The notes: generated by a model not told the origin, from the sequence alone. 64,000 nt of DNA from Caldilineales bacterium (GCA_024102915.1 JAGFJG010000040.1:1-64000), one strand, 5' to 3'. Shown: positions 53,730 through 62,920, numbered from the stretch's first letter. Numbers and translations: made by a program.

Positions 53730-54508
53730 CCTCCAATTTCCGCACGCTGGCCCTGGTCTTCCAACTGCAACTCAAGCAGATGGCGGTGGATGCCTTCGTC
53801 ATCTTTGCCGTGGTGGTACAGCCCTTGTTCGTCGCCTTGCTGGCGCTATACATGCTGCGCGACACCGACGGCTTCCAGGCGATCTATGTGGTGGTGGGCA
53901 GCGCCATGACCGGGCTGTGGAGCGGCACGCTCTTTTTCAGCGCTTTCAACATCAACTTCGAGCGCTGGGCGGGCACGCTGGAATCAATCGTGGCCAGCCC
54001 CTCCTCGCTGCAACTGATCGTCAGCGGCAAATCCGTCGCCAACACGGTGTTGGCGCTCAGTTCCATGGTCGTCGCTTATGCCCTGGCCGCCCTCTTCTTC
54101 GGCTACCAACTGACCATCTCCAACCCGCCCGCGTTCGTGATCTCGACACTCCTCGGCGTGTTCTCGCTGATCGCTTTCGGTCTGCTGCTCGCCCCCTTCT
54201 TCTCGCTTGTGATTGGCGCGGGGGCGTGGGTCAACGCCCTGGAATTCCCCATGTTCATCCTCGGCGGCTTTCTCTTCCCCTTGCTGCTCCTCCCCACCTG
54301 GGTGACGCCCATCAGCTATGCGCTGGCCCCGTATTGGGCAGCGCGGGCCATGCACGACACCAGCAGCGGCAACGCCGCCATGAACGATGTGCTGCTCAGT
54401 TGGGGCATGATGCTTGTCCTCAGCCTGATTTATCTGATCGTCTCCGGCATCTTCTTCCGGCGGCTACTGGTCAAGGCCCGCGTGGACGCGACGCTGAGCA
54501 TGCAATAA
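53726..54508 (+). CDS. ABC-2 type permease, first
   Basis: A 260-residue protein with six hydrophobic segments, such as AVDAFVIFAVVVQPLFVALLA and VNTLLGVFSLIAFGLLLAP-like stretches. The GGFLFPLLLLPTWVTPISYALAPYWAARAM region is typical of ABC-2 permeases. It overlaps the ATPase gene (ATGA) and would form the membrane pore with it, for export of a drug, lipid or polysaccharide precursor. Confidence 0.88.
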   Translation: MTSNFRTLALVFQLQLKQMAVDAFVIFAVVVQPLFVALLALYMLRDTDGFQAIYVVVGSAMTGLWSGTLFFSAFNINFERWAGTLESIVASPSSLQLIVSGKSVANTVLALSSMVVAYALAALFFGYQLTISNPPAFVISTLLGVFSLIAFGLLLAPFFSLVIGAGAWVNALEFPMFILGGFLFPLLLLPTWVTPISYALAPYWAARAMHDTSSGNAAMNDVLLSWGMMLVLSLIYLIVSGIFFRRLLVKARVDATLSMQ

Positions 54509-54593
54509 TGCCGCGAGCCACGTCATTTCCATGCGTTCCAACTTGGTCGTACAATGGACGTAATCCAACAGCCTTTTGGCAGGTGAATACGAT

Positions 54594-54851
54594 ATGGACA
54601 CAACCTTAACCGCTGTGGAAGTGACAGGAACCGTCGACGAGAAACATCAACTCGTACTCGATTCCCAATTACCGATTTCAGGCCCTAAACGCGTGCGTGT
54701 CATCGTCTTGTACGCGCTTGAAGAACAAGAAGTCAATGACGAGGACTGGTTGCGTTCCGCTGCGAGCAATCCGGCGTTTGCCGATCTGCATCATCATGAT
54801 GAGGACATTTACACGCTGAATGACGGCAGGCCAATCTATGGCGAATCCTAG
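54594..54851 (+). CDS. Small antitoxin-like protein of a MazF-type pair
   Basis: An 85-residue protein from ATG 54594 (a TTG 54576 is in frame). The N-terminal half, TAVEVTGTVDEKHQLVLDSQL then KRVRVIVLYALEEQEVND, is a short beta-rich DNA-binding-like fold. The acidic tail (DEDWLRSAASNPAFADL) is of the kind that binds a toxin. Its last bases overlap the toxin start (54838). Its function is inferred from this and the downstream remnant. Confidence 0.7.
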   Translation: MDTTLTAVEVTGTVDEKHQLVLDSQLPISGPKRVRVIVLYALEEQEVNDEDWLRSAASNPAFADLHHHDEDIYTLNDGRPIYGES

Positions 54852-55132
54852 TTGGCGATTCAAGATCGTTCTCGTTCCCTTCCCATTCGACGATCTCTCC
54901 AGCACGAAAGTTCGCCCGGCCGTTTGCCTGACCGACGCCATTGGGCCGCACCAGCATGTCGTTCTGGCATTCATCACGAGCAGAACACTTGAGAGTGACA
55001 TCCATCTTGCAGCTTCATCGTCTGCTCACAGTCACTACCTCCTTTCTGCGCAGAGAGTTGGGCGAACTGCCAATTGAGATTCAAGGCGAGGTGCAGGAAC
55101 GCATTAGAAAATTGTTCGCGCTTGACGAGTAA
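54838..55132 (+). pseudogene. MazF/PemK-type toxin, frameshifted
   Basis: The first frame gives FKIVLVPFPFDDLSSTKVRP and HQHVVLAFITSR, the start of the MazF/PemK fold. It then reads into nonsense to a stop at 55077. The second frame from about 55005 gives LHRLLTVTTSFLRRELGELP and EIQGEVQERIRKLFAL, the family C-terminus. One base change (gain or loss) near 54985-55005 would rejoin them. The mRNA interferase is therefore probably inactive. Confidence 0.85.
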
Positions 55133-55137
55133 CTCAA

Positions 55138-55262
55138 GGGGCGTTCAGTAATCCGTAAGCAGTCAACAGTTTTCAGTAAGCAGTAAACGGAATGCAGTAA
55201 ATGACGATGCACCATCAATGTGACTGACCACTGATTACTGCTTTCCGCCCACCGAACACCAT
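55138..55262. repeat. Dispersed cagtaatc-type repeat
   Basis: cagtaatccgtaagcagt (55148-55165), cagtaagcagtaaacgg and the inverse words ctgaccactgattactgc (55224-55241). It fills the gap up to the second permease. Confidence 0.75.
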
Positions 55263-56064
55263 GTACCATCGCCTCACCTCATCCTCCCGCATCTTCTTCT
55301 CTGGCGCCTGGCTGGCTTACGCCGGGCTGTTCCAGTGGACGCGCCCGCCCACTTACATCGCCTCCAAAATCCTGGCGCCTCTGGGCGCGATGATCTTTTT
55401 CACATTCCTGGGCGTCAGCGCCACCGGGGCCGGAACCGCCGATTTCTATATCATCGGCAACGCCATGCAAGTCAGCGCCATGAGCGGCATCTATGGCGTG
55501 ACCATGAGCGTGGGCAACGAACGCAATTTCGGCACGCTGATTTATGTGCTGGGCACGCCCGCCAATCGTTTCGTCACCTTCATGGGCCGCTCGCTTTTCC
55601 ATATCATTGACGGCATGCTGACCGTGATTTTGGCGTTTGTGTGGGGCGTGATGCTGCTCGGCCTCGACATGTCGGTCGCCAATGTGCCGGGCCTGATCCT
55701 CACCATCATCGTCACCACGGCCTCGGTCTGCGGCATGGGCCTGTTATTCGGTACGATCTCGCTGGTCTCAGTCAACGTAATGTTTCTGAACAACACAGTC
55801 TATTTCTTGCTATTGCTGTTTAGCGGGGCGAACATCCCCGTAGCCAGCCTGCCTGGCTGGGCGCAGGCCATCAGCCAGGTCATCCCCCTCACGCGCGGGA
55901 TCGCCGCCGCTCGCCTCTCCATCCGCGGCGCGTCCTTCAACGAGATCGGCGGACTGCTCGCGGCTGAACTGGTGATCGGGCTGGCCTATGCCATTATCGG
56001 GTACTTGCTCTTTGCCTGGGTGGAGGCGATGGCCAAGCGGCGGGGGACGTTGGAGGCGTTTTGA
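55261..56064 (+). CDS. ABC-2 type permease, second
   Basis: A 267-residue membrane protein with about six helices (ASKILAPLGAMIFFTFLGV, GLILTIIVTTASVCGMGLLF, VYFLLLLFSGANIPVASLPG, LVIGLAYAIIGYLLFAWVEA). The NIPVASLPGWAQAISQVIPLTRGI segment is characteristic of ABC-2 permeases. It lacks an ATPase of its own and presumably pairs with the one at 52746. A toxin-antitoxin remnant and repeat now separate it from that operon. Confidence 0.85.
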   Translation: MYHRLTSSSRIFFSGAWLAYAGLFQWTRPPTYIASKILAPLGAMIFFTFLGVSATGAGTADFYIIGNAMQVSAMSGIYGVTMSVGNERNFGTLIYVLGTPANRFVTFMGRSLFHIIDGMLTVILAFVWGVMLLGLDMSVANVPGLILTIIVTTASVCGMGLLFGTISLVSVNVMFLNNTVYFLLLLFSGANIPVASLPGWAQAISQVIPLTRGIAAARLSIRGASFNEIGGLLAAELVIGLAYAIIGYLLFAWVEAMAKRRGTLEAF

Positions 56065-56105
56065 TGGATTTGACCATCTGAAAAGATGGATGGTTGCAGA
56101 ATGAT

Positions 56106-56144
56106 TTGATTTTCACGAAAACACGTGCTACACTTTTTCACGTG
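56106..56144 (+). promoter_or_regulatory. Promoter with paired CACGTG boxes before the VapBC pair
   Basis: TTGATT (56106-56111), a 17-bp spacer and TACACT (56129-56134). CACGTG palindromes at 56122-56127 (between the boxes) and 56139-56144 (at the start site) are 17 bp apart and could be antitoxin-binding sites. Confidence 0.55.
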
Positions 56145-56155
56145 GAGGGATTGTA

Positions 56156-56404
56156 ATGACGACGCAAAATATCACACTCGCCATCCCCAAAGAGATTCTC
56201 CGTAAAGCAAAACGTATTGCCCTTGAACGCAATACTTCGCTCTCAGGTCTGTTGACCGAAACGCTTGTCGAGATCACGCAACAAGAGGATGCTTATAACC
56301 GGGCGCGCAAAAAACATCTTGCTTTGCTGGAAGAAGGCTTTGATTTGGGCACGCACGGTGAAGCAGATTGGGACCGCGAGGAACTGCATGACCGAAAGTA
56401 CTGA
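56156..56404 (+). CDS. Ribbon-helix-helix (VapB-like) antitoxin
   Basis: An 82-residue protein. NITLAIPKEILRKAKRIALERNTSLSGLL is the ribbon-helix-helix DNA-binding start (beta strand, helix, turn, helix). The charged C-terminal part would cover the PIN toxin encoded next. GGAGGG stands before the ATG. The stop lies 17 bases inside the toxin gene. Confidence 0.85.
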   Translation: MTTQNITLAIPKEILRKAKRIALERNTSLSGLLTETLVEITQQEDAYNRARKKHLALLEEGFDLGTHGEADWDREELHDRKY

Positions 56405-56825
56405 TCGCCAATTCATCGACACGAACGTGCTTGTATATGCGCATGATTTAAGCGCAGGCGACAAACGTTTGCGCGCCAAATCGTTGTTCCATGCTCTATG
56501 GGAGTCGGAGCTAGGTTGTGTCAGCGTCCAGGTTATGCAAGAATTCTACGTCATCGCGACGAACAGGTTGAAGCCATCTCTGGATCCGGAGCAAGCCAAA
56601 AGGATTGTCACTTTATTAGGGACCTGGCATTTACACAGGCCTGGCCCACAGGATGTAGCTGACGCCATCGATTTACACCGGCGTTATCAGATATCGTTCT
56701 GGGATGCCATGATCTTGCAGAGCGCTGCGCAGTTGGGGTGCGAGACTCTATGGTCTGAAGACTTGAATGCCGGCCAGACGTATGGCTCAGTTGAGGTGCG
56801 GAATCCATTTGATGAGCGGAGTTAA
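56388..56825 (+). CDS. VapC-like PIN-domain toxin
   Basis: A 145-residue PIN ribonuclease with FIDTNVLVYAHD (first Asp), VQVMQEFYVIA (Glu), ISFWDAMILQSA (Asp) and TLWSEDLNAGQ (Glu/Asp), the four-acid site of the family. The ATG at 56388 overlaps the antitoxin gene; the reading frame is open further upstream, but this start gives the usual length. An intact pair, unlike the remnant at 54838. Confidence 0.87.
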   Translation: MTESTDRQFIDTNVLVYAHDLSAGDKRLRAKSLFHALWESELGCVSVQVMQEFYVIATNRLKPSLDPEQAKRIVTLLGTWHLHRPGPQDVADAIDLHRRYQISFWDAMILQSAAQLGCETLWSEDLNAGQTYGSVEVRNPFDERS

Positions 56826-56827
56826 CC

Positions 56828-57145
56828 ATGCAGATGCCGCGTGAAGGATGGATCACGCTTGCCCTTGTACTCGCTTTGGGCGTCGTGCTGGCCGTTCGCC
56901 ATATCATTCGGGGCTATCGTCGCTGGAAAAATCCCGAAGGCTTTGCGCCTACGCCCTTCGCCAGTTCCCGCTGGCAATCGCTCACCCTGGATCGTCTGGG
57001 CATGCAGCGATTGGGCGTCGAGCCGGACAAGGAGAGCGACGACCGCCGCACTGTGGCGGCGGCGGGCTTTCGCGAGATTTTGCAGGGCGTGACCATGATC
57101 GTTTTCATGATCGGCGTGTTGTTCATCCTGCTTTACAATCGCTGA
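56828..57145 (+). CDS. Small two-helix membrane protein
   Basis: A 105-residue protein with an N-terminal helix (WITLALVLALGVVLAVRHII) and a C-terminal one (GVTMIVFMIGVLFILLY), joined by a soluble loop (SSRWQSLTLDRLGMQRLGVE). Starts two bases after the toxin stop. Not recognised. Confidence 0.6.
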   Translation: MQMPREGWITLALVLALGVVLAVRHIIRGYRRWKNPEGFAPTPFASSRWQSLTLDRLGMQRLGVEPDKESDDRRTVAAAGFREILQGVTMIVFMIGVLFILLYNR

Positions 57146-57224
57146 CCTGGATCGGCTATGTTTCCCGTGCCAGCGATAGCCATTTCTTCTCGCTGGAATC
57201 GGCCTTCGCGTGTAAAATAGCGAT

Positions 57225-58211
57225 ATGTTGGCGCGAATCCGGCGGCCGGCGCAGGTGCTTTTCCTGCTGCTGGCCTTACTGTTTATTGCCCTATTGTTAT
57301 GGTCACAGTGGGATGAATTGCGAACCTATCCCTGGCAATTGCGGCCAGTCTGGTTGATTCCGGCTGCACTGGCATTGTTGGCGAGCTGGGGAGTGGAGGT
57401 GTCGGTGTGGCGAAGGTTGTTGCGTCTTCTCGGCGGCGAGATCGAATACGGCATGGGATTTCGCATCTGGTTCGTCAGCGCCATCATGCGTTACATCCCC
57501 GGCAATGTTTGGCAGCCGCTGGGCATGACGGTCCTGGCGCATCGGCAGGGCGTGCGGGCAGAGGCTACCATCACCAGCATCGTCCTTTATCAGGTCGTCA
57601 ATCTGCTGGCTGTGGCGGTGATCGCCGCCCTCTATTTTCCCTTGACCGGCAATCTCGGCCTGTTCTCCGGCCTGACAACGCTGCCGATCGCCCAACTCCT
57701 CGTGTTTGTCCTGCTGCCTGTGGTCATCTTTCTGGCCCGACCGCAATGGCTGATCCGGGCATTGAACTGGCTTCTGCGCAAGGTGGGACGGCCCCCGCTG
57801 GTCATCGCCCTGTCCACAAGCGAGCTATTGCGGGCGATCATCCTGACGGTCGGGACATGGTTATTGTTGGGGTTGAGTTATGCCGCCCTCGTCATGGCAC
57901 TCACAGGCTATCGCCTGGCCGACATCGCCAGCCTGTGGCCGCACTTGATGGCGGGATATCCTGTGGCTTATGCCGTGGGCTATCTCAGTTTTGTCACGCC
58001 AAGCGGACTGGCCGTGCGCGAGGGCACGCTCTATTTGCTGCTAGCTCCGATTCTGGGCGGCGGCGTGGTCACGGCGACGGCGCTGGCGATGCGCGTATGG
58101 CTGGTGCTGGGTGAACTGGCGGCGGCTGGAATCAGCGTGCTCACCTGGCCGGGCGGGTTGCGGATTCGGCGGAATGAGAAGCCGGCAGTGGGGGTAGCGA
58201 GCGATGGCTAG
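57225..58211 (+). CDS. Flippase-like (LPG synthase transmembrane region) protein
   Basis: A 328-residue protein with about eight membrane helices of the UPF0104/AglD-like family. RYIPGNVWQPLGMTVLAHRQ and YLSFVTPSGLAVREGTLYLL carry the family motifs (PGxxG and PSGxGxRE). The group includes the membrane half of lysyl-phosphatidylglycerol synthase and lipid-linked sugar transporters. The end overlaps the DUF2079 gene by 8 bases. Confidence 0.82.
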   Translation: MLARIRRPAQVLFLLLALLFIALLLWSQWDELRTYPWQLRPVWLIPAALALLASWGVEVSVWRRLLRLLGGEIEYGMGFRIWFVSAIMRYIPGNVWQPLGMTVLAHRQGVRAEATITSIVLYQVVNLLAVAVIAALYFPLTGNLGLFSGLTTLPIAQLLVFVLLPVVIFLARPQWLIRALNWLLRKVGRPPLVIALSTSELLRAIILTVGTWLLLGLSYAALVMALTGYRLADIASLWPHLMAGYPVAYAVGYLSFVTPSGLAVREGTLYLLLAPILGGGVVTATALAMRVWLVLGELAAAGISVLTWPGGLRIRRNEKPAVGVASDG

Positions 58212-60672
58212 ACCAACCATTCATCGCCCCGATCGCTATCAAATCATCCTGCTCATCCTGACGCTCGTCTATATCGTCGTATTCACGCAACTGGCCTTCG
58301 CCCAGCATGCTGGCATGCGCACGCACCAGTCCGACTTGGGCCAGATGGATCAGGCGATCTGGAATAGCAGCCGCGGCAGGTTTCTCGAATTCAGCAAGGA
58401 TGGCTTTCAGTCCACGCGATTGACCGATCACGTCGAGCCGATCTTCATCCTCATCAGCCCCACCTTTTGGGTCTGGAATGATGTGCGGGCGATTTTATTC
58501 CTGCAAGTCCTGTTTGTGGCAATCGGCGTGTGGCCGCTCTTTGCCCTGGCGCGCCGCCTGATCCCGCCTCTTCCGGCCCTGGCGATTGCCATCGCCTATC
58601 TGCTCAATCCCCAACTGCAATCAGCCCTGCTTACCGAATTCCATGCCATCCCCCTGGCCGTCCCCCTCATCCTCTGGGCGTTCTGGGCGGTGGAAGCGCG
58701 GCGCTGGCGGCAATTCGTCATCGCGGCCATTTTGCTGGCGTTGGTTAAGGAAGAAGCCGCTCTGCTCGCCGCTGGTTTCGGCCTCTGGGCGATCTGGCGC
58801 ACGGCGTTGGTTGCGAATTTTCGATTGCGGATTTCGGATCGGGAGATTCGCTTTGGCGTCGCCATCCTCATCTTCGGCCTGACCTGGTTCCTCCTCACGA
58901 CCTTCGTCATCATCCCCAGCCATGCCGCCACGGTCTACGGCGTGGAACAATCCACCTATTTTCATCGCTACGGCGCCCTCGGCGACTCGCCCATCGACAT
59001 CCTCAAGAACCTGGTCACGCGCCCCAGGCTGGTCTGGCAAATCGCCAGCGAACCCGCCCGCGCGGGTTACGTGCTGACGCTGCTGGCGGCATTCGGCTTT
59101 CTCGGCCTGTTCGGTCTCGATGTGCTTGTCCTCTCGCTGCCTGTTTTTCTAGCGAACCTGCTCAGCGCCTATCCCGCCCAGTATTTCGGCGAATTCCATT
59201 ACTCCGCCCCGCTCGTCCCTTACTTCGCCGTCGCCGCAGCCTATGGCTCAGCTCGCCTGCTGCGGTTGGGGCAGCACGAAAGATGGGGCTGGTTCAAGCG
59301 TTGGGGGCCGATCATCCTCTTCGTCTGGCTGCTGCTTTGGGCCGGACTGGGGTATGTGCGCGGCGGACGCGCCCCGCTGGGCGGACGCTACGATCCAACG
59401 CCCAGCACCGCGCATCACCGGCTTTTGCCGCGCTTCCTCGACCAAATCCCCGCCGATGCCGCCGTCACCGCCACCGCCGCCGTGCACCCGCACATCAGCC
59501 ATCGCCAATACGCCAATCAATTCCCAGCCGGCCTCACTGGCGATCATCCCGCTGACTGGGCGCTGCTCGACGTAACGACCAACACCGACATGGCCCCAGG
59601 CGATCTGCGCGACGCCGTGATGACCATGTTCGCCGCCGATTGGGGTGTGGTCGATGCCGCCGACGGCTTTTTGCTCCTCGCCCGCAACGCGCCCGCCAAG
59701 GAAATCCCACCCGCGTTCTATGACTTCGTGCGCAGCCAGGGCGACCCGGATATGGCGGCGGGGCCGCTCACCTTCCTCGACATCCAGGCCGATGACCGGC
59801 CCTACTGGCGACAAACGAAGCTCGTCAGTCATTGGCTGGTCGGAAATGATTTCACGCCCGGCTCGGTCCGCCCGTGGCTGGAGGTTCGCAAACCGGATGG
59901 CGGACTGGTGTATACCCTGGACGATCTCACGCCGCCCGCCCTGGTCTGGTATCCGCCCGACCAATGGCAGCCCGGCGACCTTATCACCATCACCACCACG
60001 CCGCTCGCACTGCCCGCCGATGCCGGGGTGGCGATTGCGGTCGTCCACGGCCCCGACCCAAAGCAACCGGGGGATCGTCTGCCGTTTGAGTCCGTCGTGC
60101 TCGACCAGCCGTTGGCCAGCACGCCCGATCAAACCCTGGCGCTGGTCGGCGCTTTTCGCCGCGGAGACGATGATCAATTGCGGACTATGCCTCTACAGTC
60201 GCCCGATGACAACGGCATTCGCAACGCCAGCGCAAAGTTCGGGCTGCCGGTCGGAGGCGAGCTGGCGGTGGATGCGTACTTCCCGGCGCAGGCGGCAGCC
60301 GGTGGCAGTGTCCCCGTCTGGCTGTACTGGCTGAATGATTTGCCGCCCGGTTTCGTGCCCTTCGTCCATTTGCGCCAGGGTGATAGCATCATCAGCCAGA
60401 GCGACGGCCAGCCGCATGTTTTCTTGCCCGGCGCTCGCAGCGATTCTCTGACCGACTGGCGACAACTGCAACTGCCCCCCGCCGTTCGATCTGGCGAAAA
60501 CCTGACCCTGGTGATCGGATTTTATGACCCGGCCAACGGTCAACGCCTCGATCTGCTCGATGCGGCAGGGAATCCGGCTGGCAACGAATTCACCCTCGGT
60601 CTGATTCACATCACCCCGCCGCTCAAACCAGACCAGACCTGCGCACTGATCCCGACCGCTTGCGATGACTGA
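58204..60672 (+). CDS. DUF2079 membrane protein
   Basis: An 822-residue protein. The first ~400 residues have 8 to 10 membrane helices, with the early loop TDHVEPIFILISPTFWVWND and DLGQMDQAIWNSSRGRFLEFS, characteristic of DUF2079, a GT-C glycosyltransferase-like fold. A large extracytoplasmic beta-rich part follows (SVPVWLYWLNDLPPGFVPFV, GFYDPANGQRLDLLD). One cytoplasmic-loop stretch (NFRLRISDREIRFGV) is encoded by a gattgcggatttcggat word of the dispersed repeats. Probably part of glycan or lipid modification; the substrate is unknown. Confidence 0.85.
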   Translation: MARPTIHRPDRYQIILLILTLVYIVVFTQLAFAQHAGMRTHQSDLGQMDQAIWNSSRGRFLEFSKDGFQSTRLTDHVEPIFILISPTFWVWNDVRAILFLQVLFVAIGVWPLFALARRLIPPLPALAIAIAYLLNPQLQSALLTEFHAIPLAVPLILWAFWAVEARRWRQFVIAAILLALVKEEAALLAAGFGLWAIWRTALVANFRLRISDREIRFGVAILIFGLTWFLLTTFVIIPSHAATVYGVEQSTYFHRYGALGDSPIDILKNLVTRPRLVWQIASEPARAGYVLTLLAAFGFLGLFGLDVLVLSLPVFLANLLSAYPAQYFGEFHYSAPLVPYFAVAAAYGSARLLRLGQHERWGWFKRWGPIILFVWLLLWAGLGYVRGGRAPLGGRYDPTPSTAHHRLLPRFLDQIPADAAVTATAAVHPHISHRQYANQFPAGLTGDHPADWALLDVTTNTDMAPGDLRDAVMTMFAADWGVVDAADGFLLLARNAPAKEIPPAFYDFVRSQGDPDMAAGPLTFLDIQADDRPYWRQTKLVSHWLVGNDFTPGSVRPWLEVRKPDGGLVYTLDDLTPPALVWYPPDQWQPGDLITITTTPLALPADAGVAIAVVHGPDPKQPGDRLPFESVVLDQPLASTPDQTLALVGAFRRGDDDQLRTMPLQSPDDNGIRNASAKFGLPVGGELAVDAYFPAQAAAGGSVPVWLYWLNDLPPGFVPFVHLRQGDSIISQSDGQPHVFLPGARSDSLTDWRQLQLPPAVRSGENLTLVIGFYDPANGQRLDLLDAAGNPAGNEFTLGLIHITPPLKPDQTCALIPTACDD

Positions 60673-61660
60673 GAGTTTACGGCTGCCATGCCGACGAGTG
60701 CGGCAAAGATTACAGGTTGAAATTCGGCAGCGATATTGTCAGCAAACTGTGCTGAAAACTTCGCGCCAAAGATTGGGCGGTGGTGTTATACTTGGTAACC
60801 TTTTCTTAATCTTAGCGGCGTTTCTGATTAGCGGATGTCGGCCTGTCAGCACACCGCCAGTGGCGAAGGTGGGTCTGATCGCTCCCTTCGAAGGCCCTTC
60901 AAGGCCGCTTGGTTACGCCGTTCTTAATGCCGTGCGACTACGGCTCAATCAGTGGAATGAGTCCGGAGGCACGCCGCGACTGGAACTGGTCGCACTCAAC
61001 GATGACAGCAACCCCGAACTGGCGGCAAAACTCGTGGCCCAATTGGCTAGGGATCCCGACATTCTTTTCGTGATGGGCCCGCCCCAGAGTCACACGGCAA
61101 GCACGGCCATTCCGGCGCTGATCGAGGCCGGAATCCCGGCGATCAGTCTGGCGCCAGTACCCGACGCATTGGTGGATCAGATCGCTCCATTCGCCGGCGC
61201 CGATTCCAGTTTGCTTGCGGCGCTGACGCCTTTTGTGGGCGAGGCCACGCCGACGAGGAATGCGGAGACGTCGCCGCCTCTCATCTGGCTGGGCGACCCG
61301 CAAACCCTGGCCGAGTTATTGCGCACGCGGCCCGACCTGATTGCCGCTGCCGGCCCCGTGGCCGCCGAGGAAGTCATCGATGCCTGGGCTGGCGATGCCG
61401 CCGAGGGTTTGATCTGGGCGGGCGCCTGTCCCCCATCGCTGCCCCCTGAGTTTCCGGCGGAATACGCCGCCCTGGCTGGTACGCAGCCCACCTTCGCCAG
61501 CGCGCTGGCCTATGCCGCGCTGGATGAGGCGCTGGCCTCGTTCGCACCAAATGGCAAGCTATCGCAGATGGATTTGTCATTTCCCACAATGGAAAGGCCG
61601 CCGATCTGCGTATACGTTCGTGAGGATAATTCATGCTGCAAAACGCTTTCCAGCCCGTAG
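60665..61660 (+). CDS. Branched-chain amino-acid type substrate-binding lipoprotein
   Basis: A 331-residue protein of the periplasmic-binding type I (LivJ/AmiC-like) group: KVGLIAPFEGPSRPLGYAVLNAV, LVALNDDSNPELAAKLVAQL, VMGPPQSHTASTAIPALIEAG and a lipobox LISGC near residue 58. The first ~38 residues are not signal-like; TTG 60773 (LGGGVILGNLFLILAAFLI) would give a normal lipoprotein signal. The chain stops ~40 residues short of usual. No permease or ATPase lies beside it, so it may serve as a sensor component. Confidence 0.75.
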   Translation: MTESLRLPCRRVRQRLQVEIRQRYCQQTVLKTSRQRLGGGVILGNLFLILAAFLISGCRPVSTPPVAKVGLIAPFEGPSRPLGYAVLNAVRLRLNQWNESGGTPRLELVALNDDSNPELAAKLVAQLARDPDILFVMGPPQSHTASTAIPALIEAGIPAISLAPVPDALVDQIAPFAGADSSLLAALTPFVGEATPTRNAETSPPLIWLGDPQTLAELLRTRPDLIAAAGPVAAEEVIDAWAGDAAEGLIWAGACPPSLPPEFPAEYAALAGTQPTFASALAYAALDEALASFAPNGKLSQMDLSFPTMERPPICVYVREDNSCCKTLSSP

Positions 61661-62880
61661 TATCGACGATGACAATGCCGATGCGCGTACTCATGCTTTC
61701 CACGGAATATCGTCTGAATCGAGTCGGCGGTTTGGGTGCGCATGTGCGGGCGCTTTTGCCCAAGTTGGGAGATCTAACCGAAGTTGACCTTTACCTCCCC
61801 AGATTCGACCGGATGTGGCCGGAGGAAGAAGCTGCCGGTTCATTTGGGCATGTTTATCGGGTGGATGCAGATACGCCGGGCGGAGGAGATTATTTCGACG
61901 TCAATGTCTGGCGCATGAACGACCAGGTGAATGTTGGCATCAGCCGCCAACTCGACAGCGGCGTCCATTACGATATCGTTCATGCGCATGATTGGCTGAC
62001 AGGCTACATCGCCAATGACCTGAAGGCGCGATATGGCATCCCATTGGTCGTCACGTTTCACGCTACCGAACATGGCCGTCGCGATGGCAAAGTGCACGAG
62101 CCTCTCAGCAGACGCATTCACATCGCCGAAGAAGTCCTTGCCCAGAATGCCGACCTGATCATCACCTGCAGTGAATTCATGCGCAGCGAAGTGCACGAAA
62201 TCCTGAGGGCTGACCTGTCAAAGATTATGGTGATTCCGAACGGAGTGAACATGGCTGAGTTCACCCATCTGCGAGAAGAACGGCCAGCCGTCGAGGAACT
62301 GCCCGAAGCCTGGGCGGGATCGGACGGGCCGTTGATTTTCTTCGTCGGTCGCATGGTGTGGGAAAAAGGCCCTGACCTGCTGGTGGCGGCGCTGAGCGAG
62401 GTGGTCCATTACTATCCGACGCTTCGAGCGGTGTTGGGCGGGACAGGCCCGTTGACCGAGAAATTGCGGGGCGAAGTGCAGCGCCAGGGATTGCAGGGGA
62501 AGGTCTTTCTCCCAGGTTTCATCGATGATCGCATCCGGGATGCGCTGTACGCCGTCGCCGATGTGGCTGTATTCCCCAGCCGTTACGAACCATTCGGCAT
62601 CGTGGCATTGGAAGCGATGGCAAGCGGGACGCCGGTGGTGACCACGACAGCCGGGGGTCTGGGCGAGGTGGTGGAGAACGGGCAAACTGGCCTGACCGTG
62701 AGGCCGGACAATGCCGATGATCTGGCAGGCGCTTTGCTGCGCACGTTGGACGCGCCGGAGGATGCCGTCGAACGCGCCCGGCGCGCCAAAGCGCATGTGA
62801 GTGAGAATTATGGCTGGGAGCGGATCGCCAAGCGCACACTGGAAGCGTACCGAACGGTGGCGTTAAGCAGGCTGGATTGA
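61633..62880 (+). CDS. Glycogen-synthase-like GT-B glycosyltransferase
   Basis: A 415-residue retaining glycosyltransferase: MLSTEYRLNRVGGLGAHVRA (the KVGGLG-like ADP/UDP-sugar motif), DIVHAHDWLTGYIANDL, VTFHATEHGRRDGKVHEPLS, and VGRMVWEKGPDLLVAALSEV with PSRYEPFGIVALEAMASGTP (E-x7-E). It resembles GT4/GT5 enzymes of the glycogen synthase or sucrose synthase kind. ATG 61633 with GAGGA seven bases upstream is the chosen start; it overlaps the upstream gene by 28 bases. Later ATGs at 61669-61681 are possible. Confidence 0.88.
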   Translation: MLQNAFQPVVSTMTMPMRVLMLSTEYRLNRVGGLGAHVRALLPKLGDLTEVDLYLPRFDRMWPEEEAAGSFGHVYRVDADTPGGGDYFDVNVWRMNDQVNVGISRQLDSGVHYDIVHAHDWLTGYIANDLKARYGIPLVVTFHATEHGRRDGKVHEPLSRRIHIAEEVLAQNADLIITCSEFMRSEVHEILRADLSKIMVIPNGVNMAEFTHLREERPAVEELPEAWAGSDGPLIFFVGRMVWEKGPDLLVAALSEVVHYYPTLRAVLGGTGPLTEKLRGEVQRQGLQGKVFLPGFIDDRIRDALYAVADVAVFPSRYEPFGIVALEAMASGTPVVTTTAGGLGEVVENGQTGLTVRPDNADDLAGALLRTLDAPEDAVERARRAKAHVSENYGWERIAKRTLEAYRTVALSRLD

Positions 62881-62896
62881 GGCACGCGATTGATTC

Positions 62897-62920
62897 AATT
62901 CCCGGTTACGGGGAATTTTT
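62897..62920 (+). terminator. Terminator after the glycosyltransferase gene
   Basis: AATTCCC (62897-62903) pairs with GGGAATT (62911-62917), followed by a T-run to 62920. Confidence 0.75.
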
